Assembly: GCA_009993635.1 (NCBI GenBank)
Contig: JAACTC010000008.1
Location: 1-64,000 of the forward strand
Length of the DNA: 64,000 nucleotides
Origin: Erythrobacter sp.
Lineage (GTDB): Bacteria; Pseudomonadota; Alphaproteobacteria; Sphingomonadales; Sphingomonadaceae
Reading direction: 5' to 3'
In this document: one piece after another, positions 25,699 to 34,485 of the stretch
How positions within the stretch are numbered: the stretch's first letter is position 1
Layout of the letters: every line of letters starts with the position of its first letter
Position numbers and translations under genes: made by a program
Notes under the pieces: generated by a model
Database searches by the model: none
What the model saw: the letters and a program-made list of their open reading frames with translations, nothing else
What the model was told of the DNA's origin: nothing

Positions 25699-26975
25699 GC
25701 CGCCGCATCCTCCGCATCCAGGCCGTAGGCTGTGTGGAGCACGCGCACGGCCAGCTCGGTCTCGTCCTCGTCGATCATCACGGAAACCTTGATCTCGCTG
25801 GTGGTGATCGCCTGGATGTTGATCCCGCGTTCGGCCAGCGCGCGGAACATGTCGCTCGCGACGCCCGCGTGGCTCTTCATGCCCACGCCGACGACGCTGA
25901 TCTTCGCGATGTGGCTGTCGGTGATGATCCGGTTGTAGCCGATCGCCTCGCGCTTGTCCTCCAGCAGGGCCTGCGCGCGGGCGAGGTCGGTCTGGGGAAT
26001 TGTGAAGGTCACGTCGGTCTCGCCCTTGTCTCTCCCGACGTTCTGGATGATCATGTCGACATTGATGCTGGCCTCGGCCAGCGGGCCGAAGATCTCCGCC
26101 ACCGCGCCCGGCTTGTCGGGCACGCGGGTGAGGATGATCTTGGCTTCGTTCTTGTCGTGCGCGATGCCGGTGACGAGCTTGCGTTCCATAAGTCCCTCTT
26201 CGACCATCCGCTCCATTTCGTCTTCGGAAACGATCAGCGTGCCCGGCAGGTCGTCTGCGGGGGTCGCGTTGTCGTCCACGAAGCTGGAGAGAACCTGTAT
26301 CCTGACGCCTTCCTTCATCGCGAGGCTGACAGAGCGGGTCTGCAACACCTTCGCGCCGACGGAAGCGAGTTCGAGCATTTCTTCGTAGGTCACCGCCTTG
26401 AGCTTGCGCGCCTTGGCGACGATGCGCGGGTCGGTGGTGTAGACCCCGTCCACATCGGTATAGATATCGCATCGGTCGGCCTTCACCGCCGCCGCCACCG
26501 CAACCGCGCTGGTGTCCGACCCGCCGCGGCCGAGCGTGGTGACGCGGCCCGCGTCGCTCAGGCCCTGAAAGCCGGGGATCACCGCGATGGTGCCTTCGCC
26601 CATGCTTTCGAGCAGCGCCTCGCTGTCGATCGAATCGACCCGCGCCTTGGCATGGGCTTCCACCGTGCGCACGGGCAGCTGCCAGCCCAGCCAGCTGCGC
26701 GCCTTCGCCCCGAGCGATTGCAGCGTCAGCGCCAGCAGGCCCGAGGTGACCTGCTCGCCGCTCGCCACCACGACGTCGTATTCCGCCGGATCGTAGAGCG
26801 CGTGGGCTTCGCGCGCGAAATTGACCAGCCGGTCGGTCTCGCCCGCCATTGCGGAGACGACCACGGCCACTTCGTTGCCGCCTGCGGCCTGCTTGCGCAC
26901 GATTTGCGCCACACGCCGAATGCGCTCGGTCCCCGCCATCGAGGTGCCGCCGAATTTCATCACGATCCGCGCCAA
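25695..26975 (-). CDS. lysC: Aspartate kinase
   Basis: A 426-residue aspartokinase for the lysine/threonine/methionine pathway. KFGGTSM is at 7-13, the GRGGSDTSAVA substrate/ATP segment is mid-protein, and two ACT domains lie from about residue 270 (LTRVPDKPGAVAEIF; VGVGMKSHAGVAS), the site of feedback control. The family normally starts M-ARIVMKFGG. Here the equivalent is TTG-ARIVMKFGG at 26975, with GAGGAAGG 8 nt upstream. An ATG five codons later (26960) would delete the first strand. It is coupled to purT, and divergent from ubiG 53 bp away. Confidence 0.95.
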   Translation of the reverse strand: MARIVMKFGGTSMAGTERIRRVAQIVRKQAAGGNEVAVVVSAMAGETDRLVNFAREAHALYDPAEYDVVVASGEQVTSGLLALTLQSLGAKARSWLGWQLPVRTVEAHAKARVDSIDSEALLESMGEGTIAVIPGFQGLSDAGRVTTLGRGGSDTSAVAVAAAVKADRCDIYTDVDGVYTTDPRIVAKARKLKAVTYEEMLELASVGAKVLQTRSVSLAMKEGVRIQVLSSFVDDNATPADDLPGTLIVSEDEMERMVEEGLMERKLVTGIAHDKNEAKIILTRVPDKPGAVAEIFGPLAEASINVDMIIQNVGRDKGETDVTFTIPQTDLARAQALLEDKREAIGYNRIITDSHIAKISVVGVGMKSHAGVASDMFRALAERGINIQAITTSEIKVSVMIDEDETELAVRVLHTAYGLDAEDAAA

Positions 26976-27028
26976 GGGCGAAGCCTTCCTCGCTGGTGCC
27001 AGTTTCGGCGCGGTGTTAGGGAGGCCGC

Positions 27029-27757
27029 ATGAGCGATGCAACAGCAACCATTCGCCCCGACGAAGCCGCCCATTTCGGCGCGATGGCCGCGGACTGGTGG
27101 GACCCGAAGGGTTCCTCCGCCATGCTCCACCGGCTGAACCCGGTGCGGCTGGGCTTCGTGCGTGGCGCGATCGACCGCCACTGGGGCGGCGATATCGAGA
27201 GCGTATCGCCTCTTGCGGGCAAGAGCGCGGTGGACGTCGGTTGCGGGGCGGGCCTGCTGTGCGAGCCTCTGTCGCGCCTTGGTGCACAGGTCACCGGCGT
27301 GGATGCCGCGCCCGAGAACGCGGCGGCGGCGGCGGCGCATGCCGAGGCGGCGGGGCTCGACATCCGCTACATGGCGGGCGAGATCGGCGCGCTGGACCTT
27401 GGCACCTTCGACCTCGTCACCTGCATGGAGGTGATCGAGCATGTGGCGGACAAGCCTGCCTTTATCGCCGCGCTGGTGAGCAAGCTCGCCGATGCTGGTC
27501 TCCTCATCCTGTCCACCCCCAACCGCACCGCTGCCAGCCGCCTGCTGCTGGTCGGCGCGGCGGAGGCGGTGGGTGCGGTGCCGAAGGGCACGCACCACTG
27601 GGACGACTTCGTCACGCCCGAAGAACTGACCGAGCTGCTCGCCGATGCGGGACTGACGGTCACCGCCACACGAGGCATCGCCTATCGGCCGGGCAAGGGC
27701 CTGCACCTGAGCGACGACACCAGCCTCAACTACATTCTGGCGGCGCGGCGAGCTTAG
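27029..27757 (+). CDS. ubiG: Ubiquinone biosynthesis O-methyltransferase
   Basis: A 242-residue class I SAM methyltransferase. UbiG hallmarks: FGAMAADWWDPKGSSAMLHRLNPVR near the N-terminus, the SAM loop DVGCGAGLLCEPL (about 69-81), MEVIEHV, and the C-terminal YNPxxKxxxLSDDTSLNYI-like YRPGKGLHLSDDTSLNY. It performs the two O-methylations of ubiquinone synthesis at the inner membrane. Monocistronic, divergent from lysC. Confidence 0.95.
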   Translation: MSDATATIRPDEAAHFGAMAADWWDPKGSSAMLHRLNPVRLGFVRGAIDRHWGGDIESVSPLAGKSAVDVGCGAGLLCEPLSRLGAQVTGVDAAPENAAAAAAHAEAAGLDIRYMAGEIGALDLGTFDLVTCMEVIEHVADKPAFIAALVSKLADAGLLILSTPNRTAASRLLLVGAAEAVGAVPKGTHHWDDFVTPEELTELLADAGLTVTATRGIAYRPGKGLHLSDDTSLNYILAARRA

Positions 27758-27774
27758 GCACCCATTTTGCGTGA

Positions 27775-27880
27775 GACTCCCCTCCCCATGGGGAGGGGCT
27801 GGGGGTGGGGGTTCCCAGCCATCGCCTTGGGCACACCCCCACCCGGCCTCCCCCTTGAGGGGGTGGAGGAAGGGCCGTGC
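27775..27880. repeat. G/C-rich REP-like palindromic repeat
   Basis: This begins with a 20-bp perfect palindrome (27779-27798, CCCCTCCCC mirrored around AT). It continues as alternating G- and C-tracts with a second hairpin (27861-27873, CTCCCCCTTGAGGGGG-like). It lies between the convergent ubiG and gdpD genes. Style and placement resemble interspersed REP elements of sphingomonad genomes; a second, related one is at 30.8 kb. Confidence 0.7.
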
Positions 27881-27890
27881 TCGATGCAGG

Positions 27891-28967
27891 TTACCGCACC
27901 AGCCCCGGATCGTCGGTGAAGTAGCCATCGACCCCGGCGGCCTCGAGCAGCTTCACCAGCCCCACCATGTTGCCCACGCCATTCTCGCTCGCGTCGGATC
28001 GCAGCGACGGCGGCAGGAACACGTTCTCCTTGCGCACGGTCCACGGGTGAACCTGCAGCCCCGCCGCATGGGCATCGCGCACCAGATCGGTCGGCGTGCC
28101 GTCGTCGTTCAGCACGTGGCCCATGAACGGCCCGATCCCGTCGGCATAGGTCGCCACTTCGGCAAGGCCGGTGGGCGTCATGATCCCCGCCCAGGTCATT
28201 GCCGGTTCGTCGTAGGGGCCGCCTTCGGGCCGGATCAGCAGGATCAGCGGCGTGTCGATCAGCTTGTCCAGCCGTTGCAGCGGCGCGACGTCGAACGCCT
28301 GCACGAACACGTCGGAATCCGCGCCATCCAGCCCTTCTTCCTTCAACTGGCGCGCCAGCAGGTCGACCGTATCGATCCCGGTTTCCTGCAACAGCCAGGT
28401 CGGGTGCTTGAGCTCGGGATAGAGGCCGATCTTGCGGCCGGTCTCGGCCTCCTTGGCGCGCTTGAGCGCGATGATGTCGGCAAAGGTGGGCACTTGGTAC
28501 AGCCCGTCGAACCGCGCGTTCGCGGGCCGCAGTGCGGGCATCCGCTCCTTCGCGCGCAGCGTGCGCAATTCGGCGAGCGTGAAGTCCTCCGCAAACCAGC
28601 TGTTGATCAGCTGGCCTTCGATGTCCTTGCTCTTGCGCCGGTCGGCGAACTCCGGGTGGTCGGCGACATCGGTGGTTTCGCCGATATCGTTCTCGTGCCG
28701 GGCGACCAGCACCAGATCCTTCGTCACCACCAGATCGGGTTCGATATAGTCCGCACCCTGATCGATCGCGCGCTCGTAGCTGGCGAGCGTATGCTCGGGC
28801 CGCTCTCCGCTCGCGCCGCGATGCGCGATCACCAGCATGTCGCCATCGGCGTTCACGGGGGCGAGATTCGCAGGGGGAACATCAGTCATCGGCTGCGCCA
28901 TCGCACATGCAGGTGACAGGGCCATGGCGAGGGCGGCACACCATTTCAGCACAATTCGTCCTTCCAT
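27891..28967 (-). CDS. Periplasmic glycerophosphodiester phosphodiesterase (GlpQ-like)
   Basis: A 358-residue protein with a signal peptide (1-25) and a GDPD TIM-barrel domain. IAHRGASGERPEHTLASY and GADYIEPDLVVTKD carry the catalytic histidine, arginine and metal-binding glutamates; YPELKHP and DGYFTDDPGLV close the domain. It hydrolyses glycerophosphodiesters to glycerol-3-phosphate and an alcohol, scavenging phosphate and glycerol. The start at 28967 follows AAGGAAGATC. Its 5' end overlaps the ArsC-like gene by 22 bp, making it the last gene of a three-gene operon. Confidence 0.93.
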   Translation of the reverse strand: MEGRIVLKWCAALAMALSPACAMAQPMTDVPPANLAPVNADGDMLVIAHRGASGERPEHTLASYERAIDQGADYIEPDLVVTKDLVLVARHENDIGETTDVADHPEFADRRKSKDIEGQLINSWFAEDFTLAELRTLRAKERMPALRPANARFDGLYQVPTFADIIALKRAKEAETGRKIGLYPELKHPTWLLQETGIDTVDLLARQLKEEGLDGADSDVFVQAFDVAPLQRLDKLIDTPLILLIRPEGGPYDEPAMTWAGIMTPTGLAEVATYADGIGPFMGHVLNDDGTPTDLVRDAHAAGLQVHPWTVRKENVFLPPSLRSDASENGVGNMVGLVKLLEAAGVDGYFTDDPGLVR

Positions 28968-29293
28968 TGATCTTCCTTGAAGCCGACCAGAATGCCGTCT
29001 GCGTGCTCCAGCACGGGGCGTTTGATCAGGCTTGGATGTTGCACCATCAAGGCAATCGCCTTTGCGCGGGTCATATCGGCCTTGTCCGCATCGTCCAGCT
29101 TGCGAAACGTAGTCCCGCGGGTGTTGAGCAGCACCTCCCACCCGGCCGCATCGGCCCAGCCGCCGATTTCGTCCGCACCCGGCGCATCCTTCTTGAAGTC
29201 ACGGAAGGTGTGGTCGAGGCCCTGCGCCTCAAGCCACTTCCTCGCCTTCTTAACCGTGTCGCAATTGGGAATGCCGTTGATCGTGATCGTCAT
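28946..29293 (-). CDS. ArsC/Spx-family reductase-like protein (YffB type)
   Basis: A 115-residue thioredoxin-fold protein starting ITINGIPNCDTVKKARKWL, with a single active-site cysteine (C11) followed by DTVKKA, the signature of the YffB branch, rather than the CGTSRN-type of true arsenate reductases. It ends with a RPVLEHADGILVGF segment. Arsenate reduction is therefore doubtful; glutathione-dependent thiol reduction is suggested for relatives. It overlaps both the ABM gene (4 bp) and gdpD (22 bp). Confidence 0.9.
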   Translation of the reverse strand: MTITINGIPNCDTVKKARKWLEAQGLDHTFRDFKKDAPGADEIGGWADAAGWEVLLNTRGTTFRKLDDADKADMTRAKAIALMVQHPSLIKRPVLEHADGILVGFKEDQWKDELC

Positions 29294-29616
29294 GCGTCCT
29301 CGCTGTCTCGCTCGTCCGACGGGAACCGGGTCACCTGCGGATCGAGGCAGGTGAACATCGTGTATTCGCCATAGTGCTGTTGCCTGCCTTCGCGCTGAAC
29401 GGAAGCATGATCGGGGTGGCAGCGCCATGCTTTCGCCGCATCGCGCGTCGCCCATTCGGAGATCGTGACGGTCTCGCCATCACCCGCCGCGTAGGTCTTC
29501 ACCGCGAGGAAGCCGGGCTGGCGCGCGGCGAGCGCCTCCATCGCGTCGGCGTGGCGCGCATAGCTCGCCGCATCGTGATCGGGCCGCTTGCGGCTGCGAA
29601 AGACCACGAGGTACAT
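29290..29616 (-). CDS. Antibiotic biosynthesis monooxygenase (ABM)-fold protein
   Basis: A 108-residue ferredoxin-like ABM-domain protein (YLVVFRSRK start, HADAMEALAARQPGFLAVKTY, ISEWATRDAAKAWRCHPDH). Despite the family name most such proteins have no proven monooxygenase role; some degrade heme or quinones. First gene of the ABM / ArsC-like / gdpD operon; it overlaps the next gene by 4 bp. Confidence 0.85.
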   Translation of the reverse strand: MYLVVFRSRKRPDHDAASYARHADAMEALAARQPGFLAVKTYAAGDGETVTISEWATRDAAKAWRCHPDHASVQREGRQQHYGEYTMFTCLDPQVTRFPSDERDSEDA

Positions 29617-29829
29617 CGACCAGACCTACGCAATCCTGCCAGATCGCGCGCGGCCTGACACACCTGACACAGTGTCATGGCGCCAAAAACCCGCGCGGAT
29701 CGCAGGCCTTCGCGAAACATGGATCGGACAGGGGCGGCGGCAAGCATCCATCGCGACGCTTCTAGCCTGCAGGCGCTGCGTAGGACAGCACCTGCACGCC
29801 CCTGTTACCGTCAATCGTGTTGCGGCAGG

Positions 29830-30198
29830 TCAGCCCAGGCGGAAATCGACGATCCGGCCCGAAGAGCTGAACTGGCAGGTGAACTGATCGCGTCGCGGAT
29901 CGCGGATCTGGATGTCGCCCTGCACGGTATAGACGCCGCGATCGCGCTCTTCGGCGTAGGTGATCTGGATGCGGCCATACTGGCTGGCTTCACGCCCGCA
30001 GGCGTTCACCGCCGCGCGTTCGAAGTCGTTGTTGTTCCTGTAGGAATAGCCATAGCTGCCGCCATAGCTCCCACCGTAACCGCCGCCATATCCATCGCCG
30101 TAGCCATCGTCATAGCCGTAGCCACCGCCGAGCCCGTAGGCACAGCCGCTAAGCACCAGCGTGCCAGCGGCAAGAGCAAGAATCGTCCGTTTGCGCAT
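29830..30198 (-). CDS. Gly/Tyr-rich lipoprotein
   Basis: A 122-residue protein with a lipobox (TLVLSGC, cysteine about 18), a Gly/Tyr-rich low-complexity segment of YGGGYGGS-type repeats (about 20-55), and a small C-terminal domain (NACGREASQYGRIQITYA, DPRRDQFTCQF) with two cysteines. Outer-membrane or periplasmic location is likely; function is unknown. The start at 30198 is the only one that puts the lipobox at a normal distance. Confidence 0.82.
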   Translation of the reverse strand: MRKRTILALAAGTLVLSGCAYGLGGGYGYDDGYGDGYGGGYGGSYGGSYGYSYRNNNDFERAAVNACGREASQYGRIQITYAEERDRGVYTVQGDIQIRDPRRDQFTCQFSSSGRIVDFRLG

Positions 30199-30298
30199 GG
30201 AATCTCTCCGTAAATAACGCGAGCCCACCACTCTCGCGGGGTTATGGGAGACTCTACGGTCGGACTATTCGCGTGTTCCCGTGACCGCGCCGGTACCG

Positions 30299-30766
30299 TC
30301 AGCGCGCATGCGCGTCGGCAATGGCCACCGCGAGCGCATCGGCTGCATCCGCCCCCGTTACCTTCGCACCGGGCAGCAGCACCTTGAGCATCGCCTGGAC
30401 CTGCGCCTTTTCGGCGGCTCCCGTGCCCACGACCGCCTTTTTCACACCGCGCGCCGAATGCTCGCGCACCTCCAGCGCGGCCGCGCCGCAGACGGCGAGC
30501 ACGCAGCCGCGCGCCTGCGCCAGCTTGAGCGTCGATTGCGGGTTCTTGTTTACGAAGACCTCCTCGCACGCCGCGCGGTCCGGCGAATGCGCCGCGATCA
30601 CCGCCGCCAGCTCGCGCTGCAATTGCGCCAGCCGCTCGGGCATCGGCGCCTTCGCCTGTGTGGCGATCTGCCCGTTGGCGATGTGCGACAGGCGCGAGCC
30701 CTCGCTGCGGATCACCCCCCAGCCGGTGCAGGAGAGCGAGGGATCGAGGCCGAGGATGATGGTCAT
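30299..30766 (-). CDS. ruvC: Holliday junction resolvase RuvC
   Basis: A 155-residue endonuclease that nicks Holliday junctions during recombination. Catalytic acidic residues are seen in GLDPSLSCTG (first aspartate), CEEVFVNKN (glutamate) and the final AADALAVAIADAH (aspartates). Length matches the family. It lies downstream of yebC (often its genomic neighbour), separated by a REP-like repeat; ruvA and ruvB are not in the window. Confidence 0.96.
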   Translation of the reverse strand: MTIILGLDPSLSCTGWGVIRSEGSRLSHIANGQIATQAKAPMPERLAQLQRELAAVIAAHSPDRAACEEVFVNKNPQSTLKLAQARGCVLAVCGAAALEVREHSARGVKKAVVGTGAAEKAQVQAMLKVLLPGAKVTGADAADALAVAIADAHAR

Positions 30767-30769
30767 AAT

Positions 30770-30868
30770 GGCCCTCTCCTCTTCGAAGGGAGAGGGTTGG
30801 GAGAGGGGTCGGGGCGGATCGCTTGCCCCTCCCCCCGACCCCCTCCCCTGAAGGAGAGGGGGAGGTGA
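30770..30868. repeat. G/C-rich REP-like inverted repeat between yebC and ruvC
   Basis: A complex repeat of G-tracts and C-tracts: a CCTCTCC...GGAGAGG hairpin (about 30773-30797), then a longer pair of arms, GAGAGGGGTCGGGG and CCCCGACCCCCTC. Same style as the repeat at 27.8 kb. It occupies the whole intergenic space, so it may form a hairpin within the shared transcript. Confidence 0.65.
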
Positions 30869-30872
30869 AGGA

Positions 30873-31619
30873 TCATCCGTCCAGCTTCTCCATCACCTCG
30901 TCGGAGATGTCGTAATTGCCCCAGACGGTCTGAACGTCATCGTCGTCGTCCAGCACGTCGATCAGCTTGAGCAGCGTGCCCGCGTTCTTTTCATCCATGT
31001 CGACGGTCAGGTTGGGCTTCCACGCCAGCTTCACCGTCTCCGCTTCGCCGAGCGATTTTTCGAGGGCTTCGGCCACCGCGTGCAGATCGTCCGCCGCGGT
31101 CCAGATTTCGTGCCCGTCCTCGGTGCTGGCAATGTCTTCCGCGCCTGCTTCAAGCGCGGCTTCCAGCACCTTTTCCTCGCCGCCCACATCGGCGGGGTAG
31201 ACGATCAGGCCCAGCCGCTCGAACCCGTGCGCGACCGATCCTTCGGTGCCGAGGTTGCCGCCGTTCTTGCTGAAAGCGGTGCGGATATTGGTCGCGGTGC
31301 GGTTGCGGTTGTCGGTCAGCGCCTCGACGATGATCGCGCTGCCGCCGGGGCCGTAGCCTTCGTAGCGCACTTCCTCGTAGTTTTCGCCATCGCTCGCGGT
31401 GGCCTTGTCGATCGCGCGCTGGATATTGTCCTTGGGCATCGACTGCGCTTTCGCAGCATTCACCGCCAGGCGCAGGCGCGGGTTCATGTCCGGATCGGGC
31501 ATGCCCATCTTCGCCGCGACGGTAATTTCGCGGGAAAGCTTGGAAAACAGGTTGGACCGCTTTTTGTCCTGCGCACCCTTGCGGTGCATGATATTCTTGA
31601 ATTTGGAATGGCCTGCCAT
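30873..31619 (-). CDS. YebC/PmpR-family protein
   Basis: A 248-residue protein with the invariant N-terminus [30 protein letters not shown], and a C-terminal acidic tail. YebC members bind DNA as regulators, and some have been shown to relieve ribosome stalling at proline-rich stretches; which applies here is not decided by sequence. Located upstream of ruvC on the same strand. Confidence 0.95.
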   Translation of the reverse strand: MAGHSKFKNIMHRKGAQDKKRSNLFSKLSREITVAAKMGMPDPDMNPRLRLAVNAAKAQSMPKDNIQRAIDKATASDGENYEEVRYEGYGPGGSAIIVEALTDNRNRTATNIRTAFSKNGGNLGTEGSVAHGFERLGLIVYPADVGGEEKVLEAALEAGAEDIASTEDGHEIWTAADDLHAVAEALEKSLGEAETVKLAWKPNLTVDMDEKNAGTLLKLIDVLDDDDDVQTVWGNYDISDEVMEKLDG

Positions 31620-31676
31620 GGGTTCCTACCGATTGGCTCGTTGAAACGTGAATGTGTGAAGGCTGGCTCTACGCCC

Positions 31677-32438
31677 ATGGCAAATCCTTATGCAAGACTG
31701 CCGCGAGGGGTGGCGGGTGCAAGAATGGTCGCGCAGGACGTGTGGCGCTTCGCCCTCGCCCCGCGTCTGCCCGCCGGGCGACCGGGCTGGGGCGGTACTT
31801 TCGCCTTCGTCTTTGCGATCGTCCTGACGCTCGACTTTGCCATCGCGGGCGGCGCGATCCTGCTTGAAGTATTGGCGACCGAGGCAGGGTACGAGCCGCC
31901 GCCCTATATCGAGAGCGGGCTGTCGCTGCCGTGGGAACTGGCCGCGATGATCCTGTTTGCCCCCGCCATCGAAGAGGCGATCTTCCGCGGTCCATTGGCG
32001 GGGACGAAGGCTTGGCTGCGGTTCGGGCTGCACATGGGAATCGTGATCGGGCTGATGATCGCAACCACCATCTTCGCCGATTCTCTGCCCGAATACGTGA
32101 TGCTGTCCGCCTCGGTCTTCGCGCTTGGCGTGCTGATCTACGCAGTCGCGCGGCTGCGCGCGCGGCATCGGGCGGAGACCGGCATCCCCGCGTGGTATCG
32201 CAACAACGTCAGATGGTTCGTGTGGGGCAGCACGCTGTTGTTCGGCGGCATCCATCTGTGGAATTACGAGGGGGCCTCAAGCCCGCTCGACGTCCTGCTG
32301 GTGGCCTCGCAAACGACCGGCGGCCTAATCCTTGCCTATACCCGGATCCACCTGGGCCTCGCAGCGGCCATCGCGCAGCACGCGATCTTCAACGCCGCAT
32401 TCGCAGCCGGGTCGCTGGCGATCTACGGCAGCCTCTGA
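31677..32438 (+). CDS. CPBP-family intramembrane metalloprotease
   Basis: A 253-residue membrane protein with about six to eight helices and the three CPBP (Abi/CaaX prenyl protease-like) motifs: EEAIFR, FGGIHLW and HAIFNA. These supply the metal-binding and catalytic residues, so it is probably active. The substrate is unknown; relatives act in protein processing, bacteriocin immunity or stress regulation. Convergent with the YbjQ gene 9 bp away. The start at 31677 is one of several possible. Confidence 0.87.
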   Translation: MANPYARLPRGVAGARMVAQDVWRFALAPRLPAGRPGWGGTFAFVFAIVLTLDFAIAGGAILLEVLATEAGYEPPPYIESGLSLPWELAAMILFAPAIEEAIFRGPLAGTKAWLRFGLHMGIVIGLMIATTIFADSLPEYVMLSASVFALGVLIYAVARLRARHRAETGIPAWYRNNVRWFVWGSTLLFGGIHLWNYEGASSPLDVLLVASQTTGGLILAYTRIHLGLAAAIAQHAIFNAAFAAGSLAIYGSL

Positions 32439-32446
32439 GCGAGCGG

Positions 32447-32794
32447 CTAGATCCGCACCGCCGTGCCGCTGGCCGATACCATCAGCATCGAACCGGTGTC
32501 GCCGATCACCTCATAATCGAGATCGACGCCGACCACCGCATTCGCGCCCAGCTTCTGCGCCTCTGCCTGCATCTCCTCGATCGCGTCGTGGCGCGCCTGC
32601 TTGAGCACCTTTTCATAGGAGCCCGCACGCCCGCCCACGATGTCGCGGATGCCCGCGAACAGATCGCGGAACATGTTCGCTCCGATGATCGCCTCGCCCG
32701 TCACGATGCCGAGATAGTCCTGCGCGGGGCGCCCCTCCACCGTGGGCGTGGTGGTGACGATAATGCCTTCATTGCTCTGCCACGGGCTAGCCAT
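32447..32794 (-). CDS. YbjQ-family (UPF0145) protein
   Basis: A 115-residue protein matching the UPF0145/YbjQ heavy-metal-binding-like family: [34 protein letters not shown], and [16 protein letters not shown]. Function is unproven. The start overlaps the SDR stop by 8 bp, so both are translated from one mRNA. Confidence 0.92.
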   Translation of the reverse strand: MASPWQSNEGIIVTTTPTVEGRPAQDYLGIVTGEAIIGANMFRDLFAGIRDIVGGRAGSYEKVLKQARHDAIEEMQAEAQKLGANAVVGVDLDYEVIGDTGSMLMVSASGTAVRI

Positions 32795-33662
32795 TGACGA
32801 TGATTCCTCCGTTCGGATGCAGTACCTGACCCGACATATAGGACGAATCCTCGCAGGCAAGGAACAGGAATGCGGGCGCGACCTCGTTGGGCTGGCCAGG
32901 GCGGCCCATCGGCGTGTCCTCGCCGAAATCGTCCATGTTCTCGGGCGGCTGGCCACCCATGGGGTTGAGCGGGGTCCAGATCGGGCCCGGCGCGACCGCG
33001 TTTACACGAATGCCGTCTTCGATCAGGTTTTCGGACAGCGAACGGGTGAAGGCGGTGATCGCACCCTTCGTGGCGCTGTAGTCGAGCAGGATCGGCGCGC
33101 CCTTGTACATCGTCACGCTGGTGCAGTTCACGATCGCGGCGCCTTTCTTCAGGAGCGGGCGCGCGGCCTGCACGAGGTAGAACTGGCTGAAGATATTGGT
33201 CTGGAAGGTGCGCTGGAGTTGCTGCGCGGTGATCTCGGTCACGTCCTCGTCCGGATGCTGTTCGCCCGCATTGTTGACCAGCACGTCGAGCTGGCCGAAC
33301 TTGTCGATCACCGCGTCGACCAGGCCCTGGCAATGGTCCGGATCGCCCAGATCGCCGGCAGAGAGCAAGACCTCAGCGCCTTCGGCCTCGCAGGCTTCGC
33401 GCGTGATGCGCGCGTCGTCATGCTCTTCGAGATAGGCGATCGCGACATTGGCGCCCTCGCGCGCGAACAGCACCGCGACCGCGCGGCCGATGCCGCTGTC
33501 CGCGCCCGTCACCAGCGCGGTCTTGCCCTTCAGCCGACCCGATCCGGGGTAGCGCGGCTGCCATTGCGGCTTCTTGTCGAGATCGGTCTCGTGCCCCGGC
33601 ATCCGCGGCTCTTCGGCGGTTTCGGGGACGAAGGCTGTGTCGGTGCGGGTGGGATCGGTCAT
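32787..33662 (-). CDS. Short-chain dehydrogenase/reductase
   Basis: A 291-residue classical-type SDR of the glucose/ribitol dehydrogenase-like group. The N-terminal extension (about 1-40, with [12 protein letters not shown] entry) is followed by the cofactor loop [15 protein letters not shown], the catalytic serine in [10 protein letters not shown] and YSATKGA (Tyr and Lys). It closes with a family-typical NGGIIVNG end. It reduces or oxidises an alcohol/ketone with NAD(P); the substrate is unknown. Such SDRs are often stress-induced. Co-translated with YbjQ. Confidence 0.93.
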   Translation of the reverse strand: MTDPTRTDTAFVPETAEEPRMPGHETDLDKKPQWQPRYPGSGRLKGKTALVTGADSGIGRAVAVLFAREGANVAIAYLEEHDDARITREACEAEGAEVLLSAGDLGDPDHCQGLVDAVIDKFGQLDVLVNNAGEQHPDEDVTEITAQQLQRTFQTNIFSQFYLVQAARPLLKKGAAIVNCTSVTMYKGAPILLDYSATKGAITAFTRSLSENLIEDGIRVNAVAPGPIWTPLNPMGGQPPENMDDFGEDTPMGRPGQPNEVAPAFLFLACEDSSYMSGQVLHPNGGIIVNG

Positions 33663-33743
33663 GGCGGGGCTTGTCCTTGAAAAAGAGGGGCTTTCCCAAC
33701 ATCAAGCAGCCCCGCGGCAGACCGGTTCCGAAGTTTGCAGGCG

Positions 33744-33980
33744 TTAGCCCATCCCGAGCGCGCTCTTGTAGGTGTCGAGGATCATTTCCTGTTCGCTGCG
33801 GTCGTCGGGCTTCATCTTCCGCAGGCGCACGATCTGGCGCATGATCTTGGGATCGTAGCCGACCGCCTTGGCTTCCGCGTAAACGTCGCGGATATCGTCG
33901 GCGATGCCCTTCTTTTCTTCTTCGAGGCGTTCGATGCGCTCGATCAGCAGGCGCAGGCGGTCGTCGGTGGCTTCGGCCAT
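33744..33980 (-). CDS. gapR: GapR / DUF2312 nucleoid-associated protein
   Basis: A 78-residue helical protein. It has the [20 protein letters not shown] coiled-coil start and the [20 protein letters not shown] segment. Caulobacter GapR binds overtwisted DNA ahead of replication and transcription and is near-universal in alphaproteobacteria. Length matches the family. Monocistronic. Confidence 0.95.
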   Translation of the reverse strand: MAEATDDRLRLLIERIERLEEEKKGIADDIRDVYAEAKAVGYDPKIMRQIVRLRKMKPDDRSEQEMILDTYKSALGMG

Positions 33981-34059
33981 GATGGTCTCCAGTGTCTTTC
34001 GAGAATCGGGTTGGCCGCTCGGTAGCCAGCGCAGCGCGCGCGGTGAACCCGGCAGTTGT

Positions 34060-34371
34060 CTAATCCACGCGATTCTTCTTCACGCTCGCTTCCATCGCGG
34101 CGATCTGTGCGTCGGTCGCCGGTGTCTGGCGGGTCGCCTTCCATTCTTCCTGCGGCATGCCGTGGATCAGCGCGCGCGCCTCCGCCTTGTCGCCTTCGTA
34201 CCCTGCATCGCGAATCCAGTCCGCCAGGCAATTGCGGCAGAAGCCGGCAAGGCCCATCAGGTCGATATTCTGCGCATCGTGCCGGTGGCGCAGGTGCCGC
34301 ACCAGCCGCCGGAAGGCGGCGGCGGCCACCGCATCGTCGAGATCGTCCAGCGAGTCGTGGGCTTCGGCCAT
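34060..34371 (-). CDS. DUF1244 protein
   Basis: A 103-residue protein of the DUF1244 family. [33 protein letters not shown] is the family core, with H/C residues ([14 protein letters not shown]) that could bind metal, and a conserved Y(E/D)GDKAEAR stretch. Function is unknown. The start at 34371 gives the usual length; a longer open frame upstream lacks conservation. Confidence 0.92.
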   Translation of the reverse strand: MAEAHDSLDDLDDAVAAAAFRRLVRHLRHRHDAQNIDLMGLAGFCRNCLADWIRDAGYEGDKAEARALIHGMPQEEWKATRQTPATDAQIAAMEASVKKNRVD

Positions 34372-34485
34372 TCTCGTATCCCCTTCTTCTGAATTCGTAT
34401 GCCTCGCCCGCCGTCGGCGGCGCAGGAGGCCCCAGGCGACAAATCGCCCTTGTGTTGCAACAATGCCCTGCCATAGCGATGGGCC

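Noticed and set aside
28946-29293. Arsenate reductase / arsenic resistance
   Set aside because: The active-site sequence fits the YffB branch, and no ars genes (arsB, arsR) are nearby.
30040-30130. Short tandem repeat resembling a repeat array
   Set aside because: It is the coding sequence of the Gly/Tyr-rich segment of a lipoprotein and lacks equal-length spacers, so it is not a CRISPR array.
30299-31619. Loss of ruvAB
   Set aside because: Absence from this window is not evidence of absence from the genome; ruvAB are often elsewhere in this order.
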